Shown here: positions 1 to 8,247 of the stretch, in pieces
Position numbering within the stretch: the first letter of the stretch is position 1
Layout of the letters: every line of letters starts with the position of its first letter
Program-made: the position numbers and the translations under genes
The notes under the pieces: model-generated
Seen by the model: only the letters and a program-made list of their open reading frames with translations
The model's database searches: none
What the model was told of the DNA's origin: nothing
Assembly (NCBI GenBank): GCA_017305715.1
Contig: JAFKKG010000031.1
Coordinates: 1 to 64,000 of the forward strand
Origin: Hyphomicrobiales bacterium
GTDB lineage: Bacteria > Pseudomonadota > Alphaproteobacteria > Rhizobiales > Xanthobacteraceae
Length of the DNA stretch: 64,000 nt
Direction: 5' to 3'

Positions 1-149
1 CCGACGACAGCCGCGAGGAAAACCCCGTCAACCTCGATCCCCGCATGGCCAAGCTCGCCGGCGGCGTCCACCGCCTCGACGGCCAGCTCATGGTCGTCCT
101 CGACGTCGATCGCGTCCTCGAAATCATGCCGGAGCTGATGGCGGCATAA
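1..149 (+). CDS. cheW: CheW-like chemotaxis adaptor, C-terminal fragment
   Basis: Only the last 48 codons are inside the window (frame starting at base 3, stop TAA at 147-149); the 5' part is cut off by the window edge. The residues read a CheW-type ending: an acidic loop, then a beta strand with the pattern DGQLMVVLDVDRVLE, which matches the last strand and helix of the SH3-like CheW fold (compare ILDIDKVL at the end of classical CheW). CheW links methyl-accepting receptors to the CheA kinase. The next genes are cheY and cheR, which supports the call. It could instead be the CheW-like domain of a larger CheA or CheV protein. Confidence 0.8.
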   Translation, partial: DDSREENPVNLDPRMAKLAGGVHRLDGQLMVVLDVDRVLEIMPELMAA

Positions 150-226
150 GTGGCGAGGTGGTTGGTCGTAAAGAGAACGACAAACGAAAAAGTTCATCGT
201 AGCGATCATGGGAGTAGGAACCCAAA

Positions 227-616
227 ATGAAAACATGCCTCGTTGTCGATGATTCCAGCATCGTGCGCAAAATCGCACGCCGTATTCTGGAAGGGCTCAA
301 TTTTCAGGTCATCGAAGCCGAAGACGGCGTGGACGCCCTCGTCGTCTGCAAAAAGGCCATGCCCGAAGCGGTGCTGCTCGACTGGAATATGCCGGTCATG
401 GACGGCTACCATTTCCTCAGCCATCTGCGCCGCATGCCCGGCGGCGACGAACCCAAAGTCGTATTCTGCACCACCGAGAACGGCATCGATCACATCGAGC
501 GCGCGATGGACGGTGGCGCCAACGAATACATCATGAAGCCGTTCGACAAGGACATCATCGCGGCAAAATTCCAGGAAGTCGGCTTGATCGAACTCCCGGA
601 AGAGAGCCCGGTCTAG
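227..616 (+). CDS. cheY: CheY-like single-domain response regulator
   Basis: 129 residues, a single receiver domain. The acidic pocket is D8-D9, the phosphoacceptor is D52 (LLDWNMPVMDG), the switch Thr is T82/T83, and the conserved Lys is K104 in MKPF. All key residues are intact, so it should accept phosphate from CheA. There is no output domain, as expected for a protein that acts on the flagellar switch or as a phosphate sink. It lies 77 bases after cheW and 34 bases before cheR on the same strand, in a typical rhizobial che gene order. A purine-rich GGAGTAGGAA site precedes the ATG. Confidence 0.93.
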   Translation: MKTCLVVDDSSIVRKIARRILEGLNFQVIEAEDGVDALVVCKKAMPEAVLLDWNMPVMDGYHFLSHLRRMPGGDEPKVVFCTTENGIDHIERAMDGGANEYIMKPFDKDIIAAKFQEVGLIELPEESPV

Positions 617-650
617 ATCATCTTTCCCGCTTGCCCCGAGAGGCCGCCCC

Positions 651-1520
651 GTGACCCCGCCAGACTATGAGTATCTGCGTAAGCTCTTGAAGGATCATTC
701 CGGTCTCGACCTGTCCGCAGACAAGCAATATCTGATCGAAAGCCGCCTGCTGCCGCTGTCCCGCAAATGCGGCCTCGCTGGGATCGGCGAACTCGTGCAG
801 AAAATGAAGAGCGGGACGCCGGCCATTGTCGCCCAGGTGGTCGAAGCGATGACCACCAACGAGACCTTCTTTTTCCGCGACAAGGTGCCGTTCGATCATT
901 TCCGCGATGCGATCATGCCCGAGATGCTGAAGGCCCGCGCGGCCCGCAAGAGCATCCGGATCTGGTGCGCCGCTGGGTCGACCGGTCAGGAGCCGTATTC
1001 GTTGGCCATGTGCCTGAAGGAGATGAGCGCGGCACTTGCGGGGTGGCGCGTCGAAATCATTGCGACCGACCTTTCCCAGGAGGTGCTCGAGAAATCCAAA
1101 TCGGGCATCTACAGCCAGTTCGAGGTCCAGCGCGGCCTGCCGATCCAGCTGCTCGTCAAATATTTCAAGCAGAACGGAGAGCTCTGGCAGATCAACGCCG
1201 ACATCCGCGCCATGGTCCAGCACCGGCAACTCAACCTGCTGCACGATTTTTCGCAGCTCGGGGCGTTCGACGTCGTCTTCTGCCGTAACGTGCTGATCTA
1301 TTTCGACCAGGACACCAAGATCAACATCTTCGGCCGTCTCGCCAGGACGATGGAGGCGGATGGCTTCCTGGTGCTGGGGGCGGCGGAAACCGTGGTCGGC
1401 CTGACGGATGTCTTCAAACCGTTCCCGGACAAGCGCGGGCTGTATCGCCCGAGCGGCGCGCGCGCGACGATTGCACCGGCCGCGATGGCGATGCCAAAAA
1501 TCGCGGCGATGGGACGTTGA
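651..1520 (+). CDS. cheR: CheR chemotaxis protein methyltransferase
   Basis: 289 residues with a GTG start at 651. The N-terminal helical CheR_N domain (about 1-75) is followed by a SAM-dependent methyltransferase domain. Diagnostic motifs are TTNETFFFRD (68-77), WCAAGSTGQEPYSLAM (105-120, the SAM-binding loop) and FCRNVLIYFD late in the domain. CheR methylates glutamates on chemoreceptors with S-adenosylmethionine, setting adaptation in opposition to CheB; no cheB is in the window. The extra C-terminal tail is Ala/Met rich. It is the third che gene in the row and ends 3 bases before the next start. Confidence 0.95.
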   Translation: MTPPDYEYLRKLLKDHSGLDLSADKQYLIESRLLPLSRKCGLAGIGELVQKMKSGTPAIVAQVVEAMTTNETFFFRDKVPFDHFRDAIMPEMLKARAARKSIRIWCAAGSTGQEPYSLAMCLKEMSAALAGWRVEIIATDLSQEVLEKSKSGIYSQFEVQRGLPIQLLVKYFKQNGELWQINADIRAMVQHRQLNLLHDFSQLGAFDVVFCRNVLIYFDQDTKINIFGRLARTMEADGFLVLGAAETVVGLTDVFKPFPDKRGLYRPSGARATIAPAAMAMPKIAAMGR

Positions 1521-1523
1521 TGA

Positions 1524-1844
1524 ATGGCCGAAGAGAACAAGGGAGCGGAACGCGTCACGTTCAGTCGGGGATACGACGTCTGTATCATGGCGATCGACGG
1601 AACTTGGCGCCGGGATTGTCAGCTCAATGCGATCTCCGATGCCGACGCCACGCTGACCGTGGAAGGCTCCATTCAAGGTCTCAACCTCAAGGAATTCTTC
1701 CTGCTGCTGTCGTCGACCGGGCTGGCCTACCGCCGATGTGAACTGGTCCGTGTCAACGGAACGGAGATGGACATTCATTTCCTGCGGGGCAAGCATGCCA
1801 AGAAGCGATCGGGCGCGGCGTCGAAGGCTGACGAAATGTCATGA
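1524..1844 (+). CDS. Degenerate PilZ-like small protein
   Basis: 106 residues, starting 3 bases after the cheR stop, so almost certainly cotranslated. The layout recalls a PilZ domain: an Arg-containing N-terminal segment (RVTFSRGYDV), a beta-rich core (RDCQLNAISDADATLTVEG) and a final strand before a basic tail (HAKKRSGAASK). The exact RxxxR and (D/N)xSxxG c-di-GMP signature is not clean, so binding of c-di-GMP is uncertain. Its place at the end of a che operon would suit a protein coupling second-messenger level or motility control to chemotaxis, but this is inference. Confidence 0.5.
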   Translation: MAEENKGAERVTFSRGYDVCIMAIDGTWRRDCQLNAISDADATLTVEGSIQGLNLKEFFLLLSSTGLAYRRCELVRVNGTEMDIHFLRGKHAKKRSGAASKADEMS

Positions 1845-2027
1845 ACCTCCAGCGCCGCATCTGCGGTCAGCCGGTGCGGTTGGCGTTGCCTAAAGCCGGG
1901 CAGGGTCCCCACGGGTGTCGGCCAGGTGCCGCCGGCAACGGCCGGTCGGGTCGAAAGCGCCAGATGTCCAGATGGTCGTTTCGAGCAGAATGCTGCGGCA
2001 CAGCGCCGCAAGCGTGCCGTTTTCCGT

Positions 2028-2414
2028 TCAGGCGTTGACGATCAAGCGCACCGGCGGGTTCCAGACATGATCGTTGCTGCCGCGCTCCGGCATCTTGGAA
2101 TCGAGCAGCGCGTGAAGGGCGATCGCAAGCGTGGCATTGCAGCTCCTCAACGCCTTGGCCGCCCCGACATAGGGCGGCGTCACGTCATCCAGTTCGATGA
2201 CATGGGAGGAAGTCGCCTGGCCGTCGCACGCGGTTTCGCGGGCGATCTCCCGCTCGATCAGCCGCAGGCTCGCCTGGGCGTGTTCAATCAGCGCGACGAG
2301 GTCCGTCACCACCGAGTGATGGGCGTCGTTCCGGTCCGCGGGTCCGATCGCGATGCCGCGGCCTTGGAGATGGCCTTGGAAATCGGCTTGGAGATCGCCT
2401 TGGGGTTTCTGCAT
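2028..2414 (-). CDS. Uncharacterised 128-residue protein
   Basis: Start chosen at the ATG read from 2414 because a strong AAGGAG site lies 7 bases upstream; the open frame continues further up but without such a signal. The protein begins MQKPQGDLQADFQGHLQG and is mostly predicted helical and polar, with one cysteine-containing loop (ALRSC) and no membrane segment or signal peptide. I do not recognise a family. It is divergent from the FixJ-like regulator at 2569, with about 155 bases between the starts, so the two may share regulation. A PAS-less or HPt-like partner role cannot be claimed: no phosphoacceptor His motif stands out. Confidence 0.55.
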   Translation of the reverse strand: MQKPQGDLQADFQGHLQGRGIAIGPADRNDAHHSVVTDLVALIEHAQASLRLIEREIARETACDGQATSSHVIELDDVTPPYVGAAKALRSCNATLAIALHALLDSKMPERGSNDHVWNPPVRLIVNA

Positions 2415-2568
2415 AGCTGCACTCCTTGGGCAATGTTTTATGGGCTGCGTTGCTACTTGTGCGTTAAGCGATCGTCCCGTACAAATACGGGTGCGTTTCG
2501 ATAGGAGTTTGTGTTGAGTAGCGTTATCGGAGTGCGCGTCACGTTTCACGATGCATGGAAGATGAAAC

Positions 2569-3207
2569 ATGGCTGAGAAAGCCCCTTCCCGCGGGGAGAT
2601 ATTTGTAGTCGATGACGACCCCGCTGTTCGCGACACGCTTTCCATGGTGCTGTCGGCGGGCGGCTACCAGGTCATCTGCTTTGCCGACGGCGCCGCGTTG
2701 CTGGCCGTTGCAAGAACCCGGACGCCGTCCTGCATCCTGCTGGACGTGCATATCCCCGGCAAATCGGGCCTCGACATTCTGAAGGAACTGCACGGGGAGG
2801 ACTATCCCGCGCCGATCTTCATGATCTCCGGCCAGGGCGACATCTCGATGGCCGTCAGCGCCATCAAGAGCGGCGCGCTCGATTTCATTGAAAAGCCGTT
2901 CCGCGGCAGCGAGATCGTCGCGCGGCTCGATGAAGCGATCGCGGCCTATGCGCGCCGGCAAGCGGAGAACAACTCCGCGTCCCGGATCGCGACGTTGCAT
3001 TTCCCGGGACGGGAACCGCTGACGCGCCGTGAACGCGAGGTGCTCGAACAGTTCACCGCCGGTGCGTCCAACAAGGAGGCGGGCAGGCATCTCGGGATCA
3101 GCCCGCGCACCATCGAGGATCATCGCGCCAATATCATGAAGAAGCTCGGCGCGCGCAACGCCGCCGATCTGGTCAGGATCGTGATGACCACGTCGCGTCA
3201 GGCCTGA
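2569..3207 (+). CDS. FixJ/LuxR-type response regulator
   Basis: 212 residues. Receiver domain at about 10-125 with acidic pocket D15-D17, phosphoacceptor D59 (ILLDVHIPG), and K109 in IEKPF. A short linker leads to a GerE/LuxR winged helix-turn-helix at about 147-205 (PLTRREREVL, GISPRTIEDHRANIMKKLGARN). This is the FixJ/NarL layout: phosphorylation frees the DNA-binding domain to activate transcription. The hybrid kinase at 3229-6729 is convergent and ends 21 bases away, making it a candidate partner. Many such FixJ paralogues exist in Bradyrhizobium, so the gene symbol fixJ is not assigned. Confidence 0.92.
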   Translation: MAEKAPSRGEIFVVDDDPAVRDTLSMVLSAGGYQVICFADGAALLAVARTRTPSCILLDVHIPGKSGLDILKELHGEDYPAPIFMISGQGDISMAVSAIKSGALDFIEKPFRGSEIVARLDEAIAAYARRQAENNSASRIATLHFPGREPLTRREREVLEQFTAGASNKEAGRHLGISPRTIEDHRANIMKKLGARNAADLVRIVMTTSRQA

Positions 3208-3228
3208 CATTGCCGCTGGCGGAAGCCG

Positions 3229-6200
3229 TCAGTGGCCGAGTGCCTTGCGGATCATGATGGCCATATCCGATTTGCGGTATGGCTTGGCCAGCAGCAGCAC
3301 GCCTTCGTCGAGCCGGCCGTGATGGATGATCGCATTTTCCGTATAGCCTGACGTGAACAGCACCTTCATCTCGGGCCGGATCTTCAGGATCTCGTTGGCG
3401 AGCTGGCGGCCGTTGAGGCCGGGCATGATCACGTCGGTGAAGAGCAGGTCGAACGGATGGCCGGCTTTGACGATCGCAAGCGCTTCCGTCGCGTTGCCCG
3501 CATCCAGCGTCACGTAGCCGAGCGAATGCAGCTGCGTCAGCACGTAATTGCGCACCAGCGCGTCGTCTTCGACCACCAGGATCGTCTCATTGCCGCCCGC
3601 GACCTTCGGCGCCTGGCCCGGCTCGGCCGCGATCGATGTTCTCACGGCGGGCGGCAGGTACATCTTGATCGTGGTCCCGTGACCCTCTTCGCTGTAGATC
3701 ATGATATGGCCGGCGGATTGCTTGACGAAGCCGTAGACCATGCTGAGTCCGAGGCCGGTGCCCTTTCCGGGTCCCTTCGAAGTGAAGAACGGATTGAACA
3801 CCTTGTCGAGGATACCGGCGGGAATGCCGGTTCCGGTATCGCTGACCGCGATCATGGCGTAGCGGCCCGGGCGGACGTCATTATGCACCCTGGTGTAATG
3901 CTCATCGAGCACGACCATGGCGGTTTCGATGATCAGCTTGCCGCCGTCGGGCATGGCGTCGCGGGCGTTGAGGGCCAGGTTGAGGATGGCGGTGGCCAGT
4001 TGATTGGGGTCGACGATCGCCGGGCATGATTCGTCCTCGAACACCGATTCGATCTCGACATGCTCGCCGAGTGTCCGTTGCAGCAGTCTTGCGGTGTCGA
4101 TGATCAGCGTATTGACGTCGGTCTCCTTGGGTTCGAGCGGCTGTTTGCGGGCGAACGCCAGCAAATGCTGGGTGAGGTCGGCGCCGCGCGACGCGGCCTC
4201 GTCGATCATCCGCGTAATGGCCGCCAGTTGCGGTTCATCCTTGACGGCGTCGGAGAGGATTTCGATCGTTCCGGTGATGACGGTGAGGATATTGTTGAAA
4301 TCATGCGCGATGCCGCCGGTGAGCTGGCCGACGGCTTCCATCTTTTCGGCCTGCCGGATCCGGTCCTCGGTGGCGATCTTGTCGGTGAGGTCGCGCATGA
4401 AGCCGTTGAACACGAAGCCGTTGCGGCGTTTCAGTTCGGTGATGCTGAGCTCGACCCTGATTTCCTTGCCGTCGCGCCGCATCGCCTCGATCTCGAAGCG
4501 GCGGCCGAGGATCGTGCCCTCGCCGGTGCGCAGGAAGCGTTGCAGCCCGGCGGCGTGCGCGTCACGGTGGGCGTGGGGGATGATCAATTCGCTGAGCTTG
4601 GCCCCGATCGCCTCGTCACGCGTCCACCCGAAGATATTCTCGGCTTGCGAATTCCAGTCCGAGATCGTGCCCTGATCGTCCATCTGGACAAAGGCATCGA
4701 GCGCCGTATTGATGATGCCGCGCGCCAGCTGGGCGCTTTCACGCAGCGAGTCCTGCGCCCGCCGGCTCTCGGTCATGTCGCGGCCGACGAAGAAGAACCG
4801 CCTGACCGGCTGGGACCAGGCCCCGAGCCAGGATAGCCACACCTCGCGCCCGTCCTTGTGCAAGTAGCGCGTATCCGCAATCGCCGGACGCTGCCCGTGC
4901 CGCATCGCGCGCATTTCCTGGCGCGCATTCTCGAGATGGTCGGGATGGATGAAGTCTGAGCCAGTGCGGCCGACCATCTCGCCGATCGAATAACCCAGGA
5001 TGACGGCGCAACTCGGGCTGATCTGGACGATGGTCCCCCTCGAATCCATCACCATGATCAGGTCCTGCGACGCCTCGAAGACGTGGCGCAGCTCCTCGGC
5101 CTGCTGCCGCAGCGCCAGCCGCGTCTTGTTGCTGTCGGTGATGTCGCGGGCGACTTTCGAAATGCCGATGGTCGCGCCGGAGGGGGCCTTGATCGGCGAA
5201 ATGCTGAGCGAGACTTCGACCGGGCTGCCGTCCTTGCGCCGGCGCGTGGTTTCGTTGCGTTCGATGCTTTCGCCCCAGCCGATCCGCCGCAAGGTGTCCT
5301 GCACTTCGGACAACCGGCCGCCGGGCATCAGGATCGCGATGTTCCTGCCTGCGACTTCCGACGCGGTGTAGCCGTACAACCGTTCCGCGGCCGAGTTCCA
5401 GCCGGTGATGGTGCCGTCGAGGGATGTCGTGATGATCGCGTCGTTGGATGATTCGACCGCGGCGCTGAAAAGGCTTTCGCGCTCGGCGTGGTGGTCGCGC
5501 GCCGCGATCGTGCGCAGATGCTCCTGCACTTCGCGTTCGAGGGCGACCGTCTTGGCATTCGCCTCCCCCATCACTTGCGCGAACGCGCGCGCCAGCACGC
5601 CGGTCTCGCCGCCGGCGTCGACGGGAATCACGGCCTTGCCGTTACGCGCGGCCCCCTGGACCGCCTCGGTCAGCTGCACGATCGGCCGGGTCAGCGATCG
5701 CGCGATCAGGAGCGCCAATATTGCCGCAACCAGCACCGCGATTATGCCGACGGTGATCGAGCTGTTCTGGATCGTCGCCGCCGGCGCCATGAAGACTTTT
5801 CGCGGCGCCGCCTGGATGAACGCGACCCACTCGCTGCCGGCCAGCACGGCCGGCGCGAACGCGATGGCGTCGGGCTGTCCGGCATTGTCGGGTTGCAGTG
5901 CGAATCCCTTCGTGGCGCCGAGCGAGCTTGCGAAATAGGGCATGTCGCGCCGCCAATCGGTGGGCCTGCCCAGCTGCGAGCCGAATTCGCGCGCACGATC
6001 CGGATGGACCAGATAGTCGCCTTTGCCGTCGACCAGATAGGATTGTTCGCCCGGCCGCACCGAGACCCGGACGCGCTCCAGCGCCGGCCGCATGTCGACA
6101 TCGACGATGACGATGCCATACGGCTGGCCATCGGGCGCCATGACCGGCATGGCGATTTGCATGATGGCGACCGGGGGCGTCTCGACCACTCCGTTCTCTT

Positions 6201-6729
6201 CGAGCAGATGGATCGGCGAGACATAGATTCCGTCCGCGGCCAGCTTGATCGTGTCGCGGAAATAGGGGACGTCGCCGACGCGCTTCAGTTCGGCTTCCGG
6301 CACGATGCGAACGGTGCCGTTCGGTCCGGAACGATCGACACGCAGGATTTCCCGGTGGCCGTCTTCGACGCCGATGAACCGCAGCGAACGGGCTGGCTTG
6401 AGCGTCATCTGCGTGGCCAATCGGCCGCCCAGCCGTTCGCGCCACAGCGCTTCGCTGGTGTTCTCGACCGTATCCATTCCGCCATTGAGCCGGGCGCGCA
6501 TCAATCCGCTGACCGCCGCCAGTCCCCGGAAGGTTGCGATGTCGCCACGGCCGCTGCGGACATGGGATTCCAGATCGGTTGCAATCAACCGCGACTGTGT
6601 CTCGATCCGGTCGAGGACGCGCGGCAGCAGCGCCTGCTCCAGACTGCGATAGCTCAGCCAGCCGACTGCGGAAACCGCGACCGCAACCAGCGCAATCATC
6701 GCGATGGCAAGCCTGGTTGTGAGCGTCAT
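3229..6729 (-). CDS. Hybrid sensor histidine kinase with Cache-like sensor, HAMP and three PAS domains
   Basis: 1166 residues. Order: membrane helix at about 7-28; a periplasmic double-Cache-like sensor region to about 320; second membrane helix (ITVGIIAVLVAAILALLIA) running into HAMP; three PAS domains between about 420 and 790, each closing with a PAC-like segment; HisKA with phospho-acceptor H809 (GGIAHDFNNIL); HATPase with N-box NLALNARDAMPDGG and G-boxes DTGTGIP and GKGTGLGLSMVYG; and a C-terminal receiver with D1099 (LLFTDVIMPG). It should sense a small extracytoplasmic ligand and pass phosphate from His to its own Asp. A single-domain receiver gene lies just upstream on the same strand and a FixJ-like regulator is convergent. 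Confidence 0.93.
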   Translation of the reverse strand: MTLTTRLAIAMIALVAVAVSAVGWLSYRSLEQALLPRVLDRIETQSRLIATDLESHVRSGRGDIATFRGLAAVSGLMRARLNGGMDTVENTSEALWRERLGGRLATQMTLKPARSLRFIGVEDGHREILRVDRSGPNGTVRIVPEAELKRVGDVPYFRDTIKLAADGIYVSPIHLLEENGVVETPPVAIMQIAMPVMAPDGQPYGIVIVDVDMRPALERVRVSVRPGEQSYLVDGKGDYLVHPDRAREFGSQLGRPTDWRRDMPYFASSLGATKGFALQPDNAGQPDAIAFAPAVLAGSEWVAFIQAAPRKVFMAPAATIQNSSITVGIIAVLVAAILALLIARSLTRPIVQLTEAVQGAARNGKAVIPVDAGGETGVLARAFAQVMGEANAKTVALEREVQEHLRTIAARDHHAERESLFSAAVESSNDAIITTSLDGTITGWNSAAERLYGYTASEVAGRNIAILMPGGRLSEVQDTLRRIGWGESIERNETTRRRKDGSPVEVSLSISPIKAPSGATIGISKVARDITDSNKTRLALRQQAEELRHVFEASQDLIMVMDSRGTIVQISPSCAVILGYSIGEMVGRTGSDFIHPDHLENARQEMRAMRHGQRPAIADTRYLHKDGREVWLSWLGAWSQPVRRFFFVGRDMTESRRAQDSLRESAQLARGIINTALDAFVQMDDQGTISDWNSQAENIFGWTRDEAIGAKLSELIIPHAHRDAHAAGLQRFLRTGEGTILGRRFEIEAMRRDGKEIRVELSITELKRRNGFVFNGFMRDLTDKIATEDRIRQAEKMEAVGQLTGGIAHDFNNILTVITGTIEILSDAVKDEPQLAAITRMIDEAASRGADLTQHLLAFARKQPLEPKETDVNTLIIDTARLLQRTLGEHVEIESVFEDESCPAIVDPNQLATAILNLALNARDAMPDGGKLIIETAMVVLDEHYTRVHNDVRPGRYAMIAVSDTGTGIPAGILDKVFNPFFTSKGPGKGTGLGLSMVYGFVKQSAGHIMIYSEEGHGTTIKMYLPPAVRTSIAAEPGQAPKVAGGNETILVVEDDALVRNYVLTQLHSLGYVTLDAGNATEALAIVKAGHPFDLLFTDVIMPGLNGRQLANEILKIRPEMKVLFTSGYTENAIIHHGRLDEGVLLLAKPYRKSDMAIMIRKALGH

Positions 6730-6799
6730 TTTTTGGTTCGTTCGCCCCGCCGTCCGCCCCCTTCAAGCCCCGGAGCGAATCCAGCAATGCTATTTCGCA

Positions 6800-7237
6800 T
6801 TATGGGCAGGACGCAACACCGCCGGGGGCATGGGATGGCGCCGACGACCGGCGGTTGGCGGCTTCCAGGCAGTCGGCGACCGCCGCCAGCAAGGCCGCGG
6901 GCTTGAATGGTTTCTGCAGGCTGGAAACGGCGCCGAGCTTGGTGGCCATGGTCAGGAAGTCGGGGGCGTCGCCTTCGTCGGATGAGATCGGCCGCCCCGA
7001 CATCACGATGATCGGGACCAGCGGCCGCAATTGGTGAACCATTCGCATCGTCTCGAACCCGTCCATGCCCGGCATGAAGATGTCGAGAAACAGCAGATCG
7101 AAATCGCCTGCCTCCAACAGCGCGAGGCCCTTCCGGCCGTCGCCGGCGGTGACAACGCTATGGTCCGCGCGTTCCAGCAACAGGCGCATGGTCGCCTGGA
7201 CTGCCGTGTCGTCATCCACGATCAGTATTCTTGCCAA
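6800..7237 (-). CDS. Single-domain response regulator
   Basis: 145 residues: receiver domain with acidic pocket D8-D10, phosphoacceptor D52 (LLFLDIFMPGMDG), S80 at the switch position and K109 in LQKPF. A short Ser/Pro-rich tail follows and no DNA-binding domain is present. It is transcribed toward the hybrid kinase, with 70 bases between the receiver stop and the kinase start, so the pair probably forms one operon and one phosphorelay. The loop after the switch Ser is longer than in CheY (GRPISSDEGDAPDF), a feature often seen in receivers attached to hybrid kinases. Confidence 0.88.
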   Translation of the reverse strand: MARILIVDDDTAVQATMRLLLERADHSVVTAGDGRKGLALLEAGDFDLLFLDIFMPGMDGFETMRMVHQLRPLVPIIVMSGRPISSDEGDAPDFLTMATKLGAVSSLQKPFKPAALLAAVADCLEAANRRSSAPSHAPGGVASCP

Positions 7238-7372
7238 TTACGGTTCTCCGCCGCAGTTCTCCGGGCCCCGCTGATTCAGGTCAACGGCAGGTTGCGAGTG
7301 TCGCCGAAAGCTCGTCCTCCTGCAATGGTTTCAAGAGCTTGGCTGTTCCCTCAGCGTGTCCAAAAGTTGGAA

Positions 7373-8092
7373 CTAGTCGCTGAGATATTCCGGATAGCGA
7401 GCCCTGATCTGGGCGAGTTCGCTCAGCGTTCCCGACAGATGGGTGCGCAGATGCTGCTGCGCGGCGTCCGGATCGCCGGCATCGATCGCTTTCACGATCA
7501 ATTTGTGGTGGCGCACGATATCCTGCGCCTTGCCGGGGGACGGCAGATGCAGCCGGCGCAACCGCTCGCTATGGCCGCTGCGGCTGCGCACCAGCGTCCA
7601 GATGTCTTGCTTGTCGGCCGCGACGTACAGCTGGCCGTGGAACTCGTTGTCGGCGGCCATGAACTTTTCGAATTCGCCGGCCTTGGCGAATTGCTGCTGG
7701 CGCGCGATCGTCGCGTTCAGCTCGGCGACGAATTTTTCGTCATGCTTGATCGCCAGTCCGCGCACAATCTCCAGTTCGACCGCCTGCCGCAGGAAATGCG
7801 CCTGTTGCGCCAGCCGAACGTCGACGCGGCTGACCACGGTTGCATATTGTGGAAAGACGTCGACCAGACCTTCCTCTTCGAGCCGCATCAGTGCGTCGCG
7901 GATCGGCGTCGAACTGACCCCGAACTGCCCGGCCAAGGCCGCGCGCGACAGCGGCGATCCCGGCGGCAGCTCCAGCGCGATGATCATGCCGCGCAGCCGC
8001 TCGAACACCTGCGGCGCCGCCTGCCGGTCGCGATCGAGCCGGTCCGGGGAATGCGGAGCGGCACGGCGGGCGGCGATTTGCGGTGGACCCAT
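7373..8092 (-). CDS. GntR-family transcriptional regulator, FCD type
   Basis: 239 residues. N-terminal winged helix at about 25-95 with the GntR pattern (LPPGSPLSRAALAGQFGVSSTPIRDALMRLEEEGLV is the family signature region), followed by an all-helical FCD effector domain carrying the metal/ligand-type His and Asp residues (DNEFHGQLY, HHKLIVKAIDAGD). It is divergent from the transporter and catabolic genes at 8248-16179, and a perfect 24-bp palindrome lies between them. The simplest reading is a repressor released by an acidic metabolite of that pathway, which also controls itself. Confidence 0.9.
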   Translation of the reverse strand: MGPPQIAARRAAPHSPDRLDRDRQAAPQVFERLRGMIIALELPPGSPLSRAALAGQFGVSSTPIRDALMRLEEEGLVDVFPQYATVVSRVDVRLAQQAHFLRQAVELEIVRGLAIKHDEKFVAELNATIARQQQFAKAGEFEKFMAADNEFHGQLYVAADKQDIWTLVRSRSGHSERLRRLHLPSPGKAQDIVRHHKLIVKAIDAGDPDAAQQHLRTHLSGTLSELAQIRARYPEYLSD

Positions 8093-8168
8093 CGAATGAC
8101 CGTCGTTTCAGCAGGCGTTTGGCTAAACTGCCCGGGTCCAGCGAGTGGCCCAAAAGGCACTTGCCTCA

Positions 8169-8192
8169 GATGCACTAATACATTAGTGCATC
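8169..8192. promoter_or_regulatory. Perfect 24-bp palindrome, probable GntR operator
   Basis: Arms GATGCACTAA and TTAGTGCATC are exact reverse complements around a TACA centre. It lies 77 bases before the GntR start codon and 55 bases before the binding-protein gene, in the only gap between the divergent units. GntR/FCD regulators bind short symmetric sites of this size. Assignment to this regulator is inferred from position. Confidence 0.7.
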
Positions 8193-8247
8193 TCCAGGGA
8201 GCCTGTCAACCAGGCGTCAATCAAGAGATCGCCGAAGGAAACGCACG

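Noticed and set aside
5488-6906. 472-codon plus-strand frame opposite the hybrid kinase
   Set aside because: Antisense shadow of the kinase; no ribosome binding site, extreme Arg/His/Asp content, no domain.
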